In this document: positions 1 to 5,534 of the stretch, piece by piece
Numbering within the stretch: the first letter of the stretch is position 1
How the letters are laid out: each line of letters starts with the position of its first letter
NCBI GenBank assembly: GCA_902767025.1
Contig: CACXFZ010000062.1
Span: 1-5,534 of the forward strand
Direction: 5' to 3'
DNA from: an uncultured Coriobacteriaceae bacterium
GTDB taxonomy: Bacteria > Actinomycetota > Coriobacteriia > Coriobacteriales > Eggerthellaceae
DNA length: 5,534 bases
Made by a program: the position numbers and the translations under genes
The notes under the pieces: model-generated
Seen by the model: the letters and a program-made list of their open reading frames with translations, nothing else
What the model was told of the DNA's origin: nothing
Database searches by the model: none

Positions 1-606
1 CGCCACCTTGTACTGCTCGAATTCGGCCAGCTTGTACTGCTCGCCCGCCTTGCGCAGCGCCTCGCGCATGCCTTCCACCGTGTCGATCTGCGGGTCGGGG
101 ATGTTGTCGCGCACCCACGCATCGTCGACCTGGGCGGCATCGTCGGCGCCGGGGCCGAACTGGCGCACCAGTTCGCGCACACGCGCATCGATCTCTTCTT
201 CGGAGACGCGCGGTGCCTGCACGGTGATGTCCACCGGCTCGTAGGACGCAAGCTCCAGCGACGGCTTGGGGAACACCCTGATCTCGACGACGAATTCGCC
301 CCCTTGCTCGGGGCTGCCCTCGACTTCGAAGTCGGGCGAGCACACGGGCATGATGGATTCCTGGCTGACCGCGCGCGGCACCAGGTAGTTGGCCGCGAAG
401 TCGCGCTTTGCCGCAGGAATGTCGGCCTGCGACCCCATGATCTGGGACAGGATGGTATCGAGCTGGTCGTCTGCCGGAACGGGAGCGTCCGCCGCCAGCA
501 GAAACGCGCGCACGCCCTGTCGCGCCGCCTCGTCGAATTCGTCGGCCGTCGCCACTGCGCGCAACAGCACCTGGCTGCCCTTGCTCGACACTCGTTCAAC
601 ACGCAT
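1..606 (-). CDS. tig: Trigger-factor-like chaperone lacking the PPIase domain (N-terminal 202 residues; 3' end outside the window)
   Basis: Trigger factor is a cytosolic chaperone that binds nascent chains at the ribosome exit tunnel. The visible 202 residues begin MRVERVSSKGSQV, matching the family's first strand. They continue through a helical region (about 22-90) and a strongly family-like stretch at about 87-148 (PVCSPDFEVEG, then VFPKPSLELASYEPVDITV, then VSEEEIDARVRELVRQFG). In ordinary trigger factors about 100 residues of FKBP-type PPIase follow this point. Here the frame runs directly into DDAAQVDDAWVRDNI and TVEGMREALRKAGEQYK (about 155-200), which resembles the start of the C-terminal chaperone arm. 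The GFRxGKxP ribosome-docking loop is also not recognisable; its place (about 30-50) reads GVRAFLLAADAPVPADD. No stop or frame break is seen, so the domain loss is not visible decay. An AAAGGGG ribosome binding site at 612-618 lies five bases before the ATG. The gene diverges from mrp. It could be a specialised paralogue rather than the main trigger factor. Confidence 0.8.
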   Translation of the reverse strand, partial: MRVERVSSKGSQVLLRAVATADEFDEAARQGVRAFLLAADAPVPADDQLDTILSQIMGSQADIPAAKRDFAANYLVPRAVSQESIMPVCSPDFEVEGSPEQGGEFVVEIRVFPKPSLELASYEPVDITVQAPRVSEEEIDARVRELVRQFGPGADDAAQVDDAWVRDNIPDPQIDTVEGMREALRKAGEQYKLAEFEQYKVA

Positions 607-611
607 GTCCG

Positions 612-618
612 CCCCTTT
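612..618 (-). promoter_or_regulatory. Ribosome binding site of the trigger-factor-like gene
   Basis: Read on the minus strand this is AAAGGGG, five bases before the ATG whose last complementary base is 606. It supports that ATG as the start, as does the family-like N-terminus MRVERV. Confidence 0.6.
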
Positions 619-632
619 CTTCGCGTGTGCCT

Positions 633-638
633 AGCATA
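633..638 (-). promoter_or_regulatory. Weak candidate -10 element for the trigger-factor-like gene
   Basis: The minus strand reads TATGCT here, four of six matches to TATAAT, about 27 bases before the start codon. No -35 hexamer is recognisable 16-18 bases further upstream. The element sits inside a GCCTAG-CATA-GCCTAG repeat (629-644). A promoter must lie in this divergent region, but this exact placement is tentative. Confidence 0.3.
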
Positions 639-757
639 GCCTAGTTCCGCGGTTCCCGCGAGAGCTGCGCCACTTCCCCTGCCGGCCCATCCGCCAAGGC
701 CCGCGCCTTGACGCCACCCAAACAACCGACCACGCAAACGACGCGGCGCGACGTGCC

Positions 758-775
758 CCATGTGCTACCATGTGC
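758..775. repeat. 8-bp direct repeat CCATGTGC-ta-CCATGTGC over the mrp promoter
   Basis: Two identical 8-base copies (758-765 and 768-775) lie ten bases apart, one helical turn, and overlap the candidate -10 of mrp. A partial third copy, ACGTGC, precedes them at 751-756. This spacing suits a dimeric regulator binding one face of the DNA, but no regulator is identified and chance cannot be excluded. Confidence 0.4.
763..771 (+). promoter_or_regulatory. Candidate extended -10 promoter element of mrp
   Basis: TGCTACCAT fits the TGnTAnnnT extended -10 form (TACCAT at 766-771) and has no convincing -35 at the proper distance. It predicts transcription starting near 778, giving a leader of about 30 bases before the ATG at 809. 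A nearly identical TGCTACTAT lies upstream of the tRNA gene at 5434-5442, which supports both calls. The element overlaps an 8-bp direct repeat. Confidence 0.45.
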
Positions 776-791
776 GCGTTAACCGACGACG

Positions 792-800
792 AGAAGGAAG
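792..800 (+). promoter_or_regulatory. Ribosome binding site that fixes the mrp start
   Basis: AGAAGGAAG lies eight bases before the ATG at 809, good Shine-Dalgarno spacing. The in-frame upstream ATG at 770 has no such site and lies inside the candidate -10 element, so 809 is the preferred start. Confidence 0.7.
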
Positions 801-808
801 TTTCAACT

Positions 809-1651
809 ATGGCACAAGAACAAGCACCACTCACCGAAGAGGAGAAAGCAGCGCTGTCGGCGGGTTGCGGGCACGCAAGCGCGCCGGCACCGACCACGCT
901 CGAGCCCAACAGCGTGTCGAGCATCAAGCACGTCATCGGCGTGGTTTCGGGCAAGGGCGGCGTGGGCAAGAGCCTGGTCACCAGCCTGCTGGCATGCGAG
1001 ATGCACCGCCGTGGGTATGCGGTGGGCATCCTGGACGCCGACGTCACCGGACCCTCCATCCCGAAGGCGTTCGGCATCCACAACCCCCTGGCAGCGGACG
1101 AAAACGGCATCCTGCCCGCCCAGTCGACCTCGGGCATCAAGACCATTTCCACCAACCTGCTGCTGCCCGAAGAGGACATGCCCGTAGCCTGGCGCGGCCC
1201 GGTGGTCTCCAACACGGTTCGCCAGTTCTTCAACGAGGTCAACTGGGGCGAGCTCGACTACCTGTTCGTCGACATGCCCCCGGGAACGTCCGACGTGCTC
1301 CTGACCGTGTTCCAGAGCCTGCCGATCGACGGCATCGTCACGGTGTCCGCCCCGCAGGAGCTGGTGGCGATGATCGTGGGCAAGGCGGTGAACCTCGCCA
1401 AGCAGATGAACGTGGACGTGCTGGGCCTGGTGGAGAACATGGCGTACTTCACCTGCCCCGACTGCGGGCAGAAGCACCACATCTTCGGCGAACCCGAAGG
1501 CGAGCAGGTGGCCGCGACCTACCAGATCCCCGCTTACGCCACCCTTCCCTTGGACCCCGACTTCGCGCGCCTGTGCGACGCGGGCAAGATCGAGGAATAC
1601 GACGTGGCGGGCGCACTCGATGCGATCATCGAGGCCATCGAGCAGAAGTAG
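809..1651 (+). CDS. mrp: Mrp/ApbC-family P-loop ATPase, iron-sulfur cluster carrier protein
   Basis: This is a 280-residue cytosolic ATPase of the Mrp/NBP35 (ApbC) family, which binds a [4Fe-4S] cluster as a dimer and passes it to apo-enzymes. Visible motifs: deviant Walker A GKGGVGKS at 48-55 with signature lysine K49; the LDADVTGPSIPKAFGI switch region at 75-90; the Mrp hallmark VDMPPGTSD at 154-162; VENM at 208-211; and the cluster-binding pair CPDC with C216 and C219. The hallmark and the CxxC separate it from MinD and ParA. It is the short form without the N-terminal DUF59/MIP18 domain found in longer family members. The first 35 residues are low-complexity and contain one cysteine (C20). 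The start at 809 follows a clear ribosome binding site; an in-frame ATG at 770 would add 13 residues but is unlikely. The gene is monocistronic here, diverging from tig and ending 97 bases before the convergent kinase stop, with its own terminator. Confidence 0.95.
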   Translation: MAQEQAPLTEEEKAALSAGCGHASAPAPTTLEPNSVSSIKHVIGVVSGKGGVGKSLVTSLLACEMHRRGYAVGILDADVTGPSIPKAFGIHNPLAADENGILPAQSTSGIKTISTNLLLPEEDMPVAWRGPVVSNTVRQFFNEVNWGELDYLFVDMPPGTSDVLLTVFQSLPIDGIVTVSAPQELVAMIVGKAVNLAKQMNVDVLGLVENMAYFTCPDCGQKHHIFGEPEGEQVAATYQIPAYATLPLDPDFARLCDAGKIEEYDVAGALDAIIEAIEQK

Positions 1652-1674
1652 CCCCTGCCAACATGCAAGGCACC

Positions 1675-1704
1675 AAGGGCAGCGCCATGCTGCCCTTTCC
1701 TTTT
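1675..1704 (+). terminator. Intrinsic terminator downstream of mrp
   Basis: A perfect 9-bp stem, AAGGGCAGC (1675-1683) with GCTGCCCTT (1689-1697), encloses a five-base loop and is followed by TCCTTTT (1698-1704). The T-rich side follows the plus strand, so it serves mrp, whose stop is 24 bases upstream. On the minus strand the stem is followed by GGTGCC, so it is a poor terminator for the kinase transcript. Confidence 0.75.
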
Positions 1705-1747
1705 GCCGCGCTTCCCGCGAACGCCGAAAGCCGCCAGGCCGATTGGG

Positions 1748-4700
1748 CTAGCCCCACAGCCTTGCGAGCTCGCCCATCAGCACGGCGGGGTCTATGGGCT
1801 TGGAGATGTGGGCGTCCATGCCGGCGTCCAAGCATGCCTGCACGTCGTCGGCGAACGCGTCTGCCGTCATCGCGATGATGGGCACGGTGGCGGCATCGGG
1901 ACGGTCGAGTGCGCGGATTGCACGCGCGGCCTCGAGGCCTCCCATCTTCGGCATGCGCATGTCCACGATCAGCGCGTCGAACTCGCCGATGGCCGATTCC
2001 GCAAAGACCCGGTAGCCTTCCTCGCCGTCATGCACGCGGTAGGCGCTCACGCCGTGGTCGGCCAGGATGGCGCGCGAGATCTCGGCGTTCAAGTCGTTGT
2101 CTTCGAACACCATCACATGCCTGCCCTCCGAGGAGGCGGGTTTAAGGTCCGGCTGCTGCGCCGCAGGACCCTGGGCCTCCACCACCGGCATGGGCAGGTA
2201 GATGCTGAACGTGGTTCCCACGTTGACTTCGCTTTCCACGACGACGAAGCCGCCCATCAAGTCGACGATCTGCTTGACGATGGACAGGCCCAAGCCAGTG
2301 CCCTGCGTGCTCGACGATTCGAAGCCGCGGTTTTCCTCGGTGAACGGCTCGAACATGTGCTCCTGGAATTCCTTGCTCATGCCGATGCCGTCATCGCCGA
2401 TGACGATTAGCGTGTTGCATCCCCGTTCGGGCTTGTCCAACAGGCGGAAGTCGCAGCGGACGTGACCGCCCGGCTTGGTGTACTTCACCGCATTGCTCAT
2501 GACGTTGAGCAGCACTTGCTGGACGCGCAGCTTGTCGATGTCGAAGCACACGTCGTCGCCAAGCTCGATATGGGATTGCAAGTCGATGTCCTTGCCCTGC
2601 GCCATCACCTGCACCATGTCGATGATGGCATCGAGAAGATCCTTGGCGGCAACGGGCTGGGGCAGCAGCTCCATGCGCCCGCTGGCGATCTTGGACATGT
2701 CCAGAACGTCGTTGACCATGGCCAGCAGCATCTTGCCCGAGTAATCGATCTTCTCCAGGAACTCCTGGCGCTTGGCCGCGTCGTCCGTTGCCAGCGCCAT
2801 GCGCGTGAATCCCACGATGCCGTTGAGCGGCGTGCGCATGTCGTGGCTCATGTTCGACAGGAATGTCTGCTCGGCCTGGGTTGCATGCTCGGCCTCGGCA
2901 AGCGCCACCTGCAGGTCGGCGTTCAGCCGGCGAATCTCATGGGCATGCTCAACTTCGTCGGTGACGTCTTCGAAACTGCCCACCAGCCCGACGACCTTGC
3001 CGTCCTGCGTGAACGGCGACGTGCTGATCGCCACGCTGCGCACGGGCCCGTTGGCAGGGGCGTACATGCCGGAAACGCGGTTGGTGCTCGCACCCTCGTC
3101 TAGAGCGCGCTGCTCGTCTTTGGCATGGCCTTCGTACAACGTCGGCAAACCCAGCTCGCCTCGCGTATGCCCGACCAGGTCGTCGACCGATTCTATGCCC
3201 AGGAAGCGCAGAAACGCCGCGTTCGCCCCCTGGAAGCGCAAGCCGGCGTCTTTCCAGAAAATGGCCGTGGGCGTGGTGTTCAGAATCTTCTGCATCAGGT
3301 CGCTGGTGCGCCGGTGGGCACGCTGCTCTTCGTCGAGCTGCCTGATGCGCTCTTGCTCTTCTTCGTGCTGCTCGGTGATGTCGCTTTGCACGTAGAAGAT
3401 GCTCTGGTGGGCATCGTCGAGGAACAGGTACTGGTTGAGCTTGCGTCGCGTCCTCCCCTCGGCGTCGACGGCGCTATAGGTGAATTCGTAGCGGCCGGAC
3501 TTCTCGAGCTCGGCCAGCACCACGTCGAGGCGCGCCTTCTGAAGCCCCTCTTGCAGCTCTTCTTCGGAAACGCCCTGCTGGCCCAATGCGATCGCTTCGT
3601 CGTAAGACATCTCGAGGCGCCCCGCCTGGTCGCCCATGGTTCCGCTGCGGTAGAACAGGAACTGCTGGCTTTCGGGATTGATCACCCCCATGTAGTCGTA
3701 CCCGATTTCGGACATGCGCTGGACCATCTGGGCTTCCAGGTGCTGTTCGGTATGGTCGTAGCCGTACAGGAAGCACTCTATGTCGCCCGTTTCGGGATGC
3801 TGGAACAGATGGACCTGCAACATCACCCACATCGAGGCCTTCTCGCCGCGCGAACGCTGGAATTCCCACGCGAAGGTCATGCGGCCCTCGCCGTAGGCCT
3901 GCACCAGATTCTCGCGCTTGAGAAGCTCCTTCACCTCTTGACGGTCCTTGCGCGACGTGACGTAATCGGCGTACTTGCCGTACGCCTCGTCGAACGGCAT
4001 GCCTTCCTCGATGCCGAGCGCACCCGACGTGAACGGCACGTACTCGACGATCTCGTTGCGCGTTAGGTTCGCCCACGATTTTGCTATCAGGTCCGAACCG
4101 TGCTCGGCGCTGAAATGGGCGTGCTGCTGGCGGTATTCGTCGGCGGCCACCCACTGCTTGGACACGTCCTGCGCCGTTCCGCATATCTTGACCGGGGCAC
4201 CCACGCTGTCGTAGATCATGACGCTGGTCACGCGGAACGAGAAAGACGGGGCCCCCGGCTGCGCCTTGGACCGAAGAAACGCCTCTGATATCACTTCGCC
4301 GCGGGCAACGGCGGCAAACATCGCTTCGATCTGTTCACGGCTCTGCTCGTCGACAAACGGCAGCAAGCCTTCGGGCATGTTGTCGAAAACCATGGGCAGT
4401 CCCAGGCGCCGCGTGCACTCGACGGCATAGGGGCTTGCCGCCAGCGTCAGGCGCATGGTGTCGGGGTGGAACTCCCAGATGAGCACCTGGGCCGTGTCCA
4501 CGGCAGCCTGGTACATCTGCTGCTGCTCGCGCAAGCGCTCTGTCACCTGCTGCCGCTCGGTACGGTCCACATGCACGCCGTATGCCACCAGCGAGCCATC
4601 GGCCTGCGGAAACGTACGTCCCCGGTAATTCATCCAGCGCCATTCCCCATGGGCGTCGCGCACCCGGTACGTGCATTCGGCCTGCAGCTTCGGGCCAAAC

Positions 4701-5344
4701 AGCTCGTCGAGCATCATGGTGACCATGGCGAAATCATCCGGGTCCACGAAGCTGTGGAACCACTCTTCGGCAGGGCGGCCCATCAGCTCGTCTTCCTCGA
4801 CGCCCAGATAGCGCTGTGTGGCGCGGTTGAAGCCCTCGATCGTGACGGCATCCCCCACCTTGCGCATCGTGATCAACCCGGCAGGCGTTCCGTTGGCAAG
4901 TTCCTGGAGCGCCTGATGGGCCCTGACCTCTTCGGTAACGTCGGTCACGGCCACCAGCACGTCGGTATGGCCGTCCGAGGCCTGGACGAAGCGCCCCTGG
5001 TCTTGCACCCACACCAGACTCCCGTCTTTGCGTTGGATGCGGTAGCGGACCGGCACGCCCTTCCCGCCCAGAATGTTGTCGTCGATGGCCTGAATGACAC
5101 GCGAGCGATCGGGTCCGTGAACCATCATCGGAAAACGCCCGTCGCACATGTCCAGGAACTCTTCTTCGGTATACCCCAGCATGTCCAGCAGGCCCTGGCT
5201 GACGAACGTGAAGCGATTGTCGGAATCCACCTGATACGAGAACACGCCCACGGGCATGGATTGGATGAGCGAGAACAGCTGCTCGGATGGCAAGGAGCCG
5301 TCGATCGCAGGATACGACGCGGCATCGATGCTGTGGATGGTCAT
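1748..5344 (-). CDS. Soluble multi-PAS hybrid sensor histidine kinase with C-terminal receiver domain
   Basis: This 1198-residue protein senses a signal through PAS domains, autophosphorylates on histidine and passes phosphate to its own receiver. Modules in order: PAS-type units at about 21-138, 145-264 and 276-397; two divergent PAS-like units at about 408-537 and 540-660; a sixth PAS at about 680-798. Several end in the usual DVT/DIT-type signature (VTDVTEEV, SDITEQH, EDVTDEV). A charged helical linker (about 799-826) leads to HisKA, H-box SNMSHDMRTPLN with phosphoacceptor H834. HATPase motifs follow: N-box N947/N951, G1 GDDGIGM (983-989), F-box FEPF (998-1001), G2 GTGLGL (1015-1020). The receiver (about 1075-1196) has E1081/D1082, phosphoacceptor D1128, T1160 and K1182, so it looks active. 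No signal peptide or membrane segment is visible, implying cytoplasmic sensing. There is no HPt or output domain and no adjacent regulator, so phosphate probably passes to an unlinked HPt. A good ribosome binding site supports the start. The ligand cannot be told from sequence. Confidence 0.95.
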   Translation of the reverse strand: MTIHSIDAASYPAIDGSLPSEQLFSLIQSMPVGVFSYQVDSDNRFTFVSQGLLDMLGYTEEEFLDMCDGRFPMMVHGPDRSRVIQAIDDNILGGKGVPVRYRIQRKDGSLVWVQDQGRFVQASDGHTDVLVAVTDVTEEVRAHQALQELANGTPAGLITMRKVGDAVTIEGFNRATQRYLGVEEDELMGRPAEEWFHSFVDPDDFAMVTMMLDELFGPKLQAECTYRVRDAHGEWRWMNYRGRTFPQADGSLVAYGVHVDRTERQQVTERLREQQQMYQAAVDTAQVLIWEFHPDTMRLTLAASPYAVECTRRLGLPMVFDNMPEGLLPFVDEQSREQIEAMFAAVARGEVISEAFLRSKAQPGAPSFSFRVTSVMIYDSVGAPVKICGTAQDVSKQWVAADEYRQQHAHFSAEHGSDLIAKSWANLTRNEIVEYVPFTSGALGIEEGMPFDEAYGKYADYVTSRKDRQEVKELLKRENLVQAYGEGRMTFAWEFQRSRGEKASMWVMLQVHLFQHPETGDIECFLYGYDHTEQHLEAQMVQRMSEIGYDYMGVINPESQQFLFYRSGTMGDQAGRLEMSYDEAIALGQQGVSEEELQEGLQKARLDVVLAELEKSGRYEFTYSAVDAEGRTRRKLNQYLFLDDAHQSIFYVQSDITEQHEEEQERIRQLDEEQRAHRRTSDLMQKILNTTPTAIFWKDAGLRFQGANAAFLRFLGIESVDDLVGHTRGELGLPTLYEGHAKDEQRALDEGASTNRVSGMYAPANGPVRSVAISTSPFTQDGKVVGLVGSFEDVTDEVEHAHEIRRLNADLQVALAEAEHATQAEQTFLSNMSHDMRTPLNGIVGFTRMALATDDAAKRQEFLEKIDYSGKMLLAMVNDVLDMSKIASGRMELLPQPVAAKDLLDAIIDMVQVMAQGKDIDLQSHIELGDDVCFDIDKLRVQQVLLNVMSNAVKYTKPGGHVRCDFRLLDKPERGCNTLIVIGDDGIGMSKEFQEHMFEPFTEENRGFESSSTQGTGLGLSIVKQIVDLMGGFVVVESEVNVGTTFSIYLPMPVVEAQGPAAQQPDLKPASSEGRHVMVFEDNDLNAEISRAILADHGVSAYRVHDGEEGYRVFAESAIGEFDALIVDMRMPKMGGLEAARAIRALDRPDAATVPIIAMTADAFADDVQACLDAGMDAHISKPIDPAVLMGELARLWG

Positions 5345-5350
5345 ATGGCT

Positions 5351-5356
5351 CTCCTT
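5351..5356 (-). promoter_or_regulatory. Ribosome binding site of the hybrid kinase
   Basis: The minus strand reads AAGGAG, a near-perfect Shine-Dalgarno, six bases before the ATG complementary to 5342-5344. It supports the full-length 1198-residue start. Confidence 0.75.
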
Positions 5357-5376
5357 GGCGCGATTGTTGTGAAGCC

Positions 5377-5382
5377 ATTATA
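5377..5382 (-). promoter_or_regulatory. Consensus -10 box of the hybrid kinase
   Basis: The minus strand reads TATAAT, a perfect -10, placing the transcription start near 5370 and giving a leader of about 25 bases. With a 17-base spacer the -35 position (5400-5405) reads GCCGAT, which does not resemble TTGACA. A 10-bp palindrome abuts the -10 upstream, and a direct repeat covers the expected -35 region, so control by a bound regulator is plausible. Confidence 0.6.
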
Positions 5383-5391
5383 AAGCGCTTT
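5382..5391. repeat. 10-bp perfect palindrome next to the kinase -10 box
   Basis: AAAGCGCTTT is its own reverse complement. It fills the -10-proximal part of the kinase promoter spacer and shares one base with the TATAAT box. It may be an operator half or chance; ten bases is short. Confidence 0.35.
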
Positions 5392-5397
5392 GTGGAG

Positions 5398-5411
5398 ATA
5401 TCGGCATATCG
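5398..5411. repeat. Direct repeat ATATCG-gc-ATATCG between the divergent kinase and tRNA promoters
   Basis: Two identical hexamers (5398-5403 and 5406-5411) are separated by two bases. The same stretch also contains the inverted pair GATAT/ATATC (5397-5401, 5406-5410). It occupies the place where the kinase -35 should be, and its right end is three bases from the tRNA -35. It is a candidate protein-binding site; no regulator is identified. Confidence 0.35.
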
Positions 5412-5414
5412 GGC

Positions 5415-5442
5415 TTGACCCCGCGCCCGAGTCTGCTACTAT
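5415..5442 (+). promoter_or_regulatory. Promoter of the tRNA-Ala gene
   Basis: The -35 TTGACC (5415-5420) matches five of six consensus bases. A 16-base spacer leads to TACTAT (5437-5442), preceded by TG to form an extended -10 (TGCTACTAT, 5434-5442). Transcription would start about ten bases before the mature tRNA at 5459. An overlapping TATGAT (5440-5445) is an alternative -10 but gives a long 19-base spacer. Confidence 0.65.
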
Positions 5443-5458
5443 GATTCACGCACTTTTC

Positions 5459-5534
5459 GGGGCATTAGCTCAGCTGGGAGAGCGCATGGCTGGCAGCCAT
5501 GAGGTCAGGGGTTCGATCCCCCTATGCTCCACCA
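5459..5534 (+). tRNA. tRNA-Ala, anticodon GGC
   Basis: A full 76-base cloverleaf with encoded CCA. The acceptor stem is GGGGCAT (5459-5465) with ATGCTCC (5524-5530) and contains the G3-U70 wobble pair that identifies alanine tRNAs. The D arm is GCTC...GAGC. The anticodon stem CATGG/CCATG (5485-5489, 5497-5501) encloses loop CTGGCAG with anticodon GGC at 5492-5494, reading GCC and GCU codons. The T arm is AGGGG-TTCGATC-CCCCT. The window ends at the final A of CCA, so nothing can be said about further tRNAs downstream. Confidence 0.97.

Noticed and set aside
1..606. Frameshift or decay as the cause of the missing PPIase domain
   Set aside because: The 202 codons read through without a stop, and family-like sequence continues in one frame on both sides of the missing domain, pointing to a clean domain absence.
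647..660. CGCGG-TTC-CCGCG inverted repeat as a terminator or operator
   Set aside because: The arms are only five bases of pure GC in GC-rich DNA with a three-base loop and no T tract, so it is easily chance.
770..808. Longer mrp start at ATG 770 (adds MCALTDDEKEVST)
   Set aside because: That ATG overlaps the candidate -10 element and has no ribosome binding site, whereas the ATG at 809 has AGAAGGAAG at good spacing.
631..1480. Minus-strand frames opposite mrp and its upstream region
   Set aside because: They are antisense shadows of mrp with no ribosome binding site or recognisable domain.
760..1878. Long plus-strand frame over mrp (372 codons)
   Set aside because: It is a shifted frame over the mrp gene with arginine- and glycine-rich composition and no family motifs; high GC content opens such frames. 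mrp in the neighbouring frame has every hallmark.
4930..5344. LOV-type photoreceptor or heme PAS in the first module
   Set aside because: No GxNCRFLQ flavin-cysteine motif and no clear heme-ligand pattern is visible; it reads as a generic PAS unit.
3125..5383. Plus-strand frames opposite the kinase (3125-4066 and 4466-5383)
   Set aside because: They are low-information His-, Val-, Leu- and Ala-rich translations lying entirely opposite a kinase whose motifs are intact from end to end.
5459..5534. tRNA gene as a phage or island attachment site
   Set aside because: tRNA genes are common integration sites, but no integrase, duplicated tRNA 3' end or composition change is visible, and the window stops at the CCA.

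Overview
The window holds two complete protein genes, one 5'-terminal gene fragment and one tRNA gene. The DNA is GC-rich and prefers G or C at third codon positions. The kinase carries many PAS domains and an SHDMRTPLN-type H-box, and the tRNA has an encoded CCA end. Together these suggest a high-GC Gram-positive such as an anaerobic actinobacterium of the Coriobacteriia (Eggerthellaceae-like). That placement is inference from style and has not been searched.

Layout, left to right. Positions 1-606 on the minus strand encode the first 202 residues of a trigger-factor-type chaperone that runs off the left edge. Positions 607-808 are a divergent promoter region. A short-form Mrp/ApbC P-loop ATPase (iron-sulfur cluster carrier) follows on the plus strand at 809-1651 and ends at a good intrinsic terminator (1675-1704). 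Converging on it is a 1198-residue soluble hybrid histidine kinase on the minus strand (1748-5344). It has about six PAS-type sensor modules, HisKA and HATPase domains, and a C-terminal receiver. A second divergent promoter region (5345-5458) separates the kinase from a complete tRNA-Ala(GGC) at 5459-5534, which ends exactly at the window edge.

The genes do not form one operon: tig and mrp diverge, mrp and the kinase converge, and the kinase and the tRNA diverge. No response regulator or HPt protein lies beside the kinase, so it is an orphan in this window and its partners must be elsewhere. tig, mrp and the tRNA are housekeeping functions (nascent-chain folding, Fe-S delivery, translation), and the kinase is a signalling gene set among them.

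The most notable point is that the trigger factor passes directly from an N-terminal domain to the start of the C-terminal chaperone arm. The FKBP-type PPIase domain is missing, and so is a recognisable GFRxGKxP ribosome-docking motif. The other observations concern the kinase's sensor array and short repeats in the two promoter regions. I saw no mobile element, CRISPR array, phage gene or clear novel multi-gene system.
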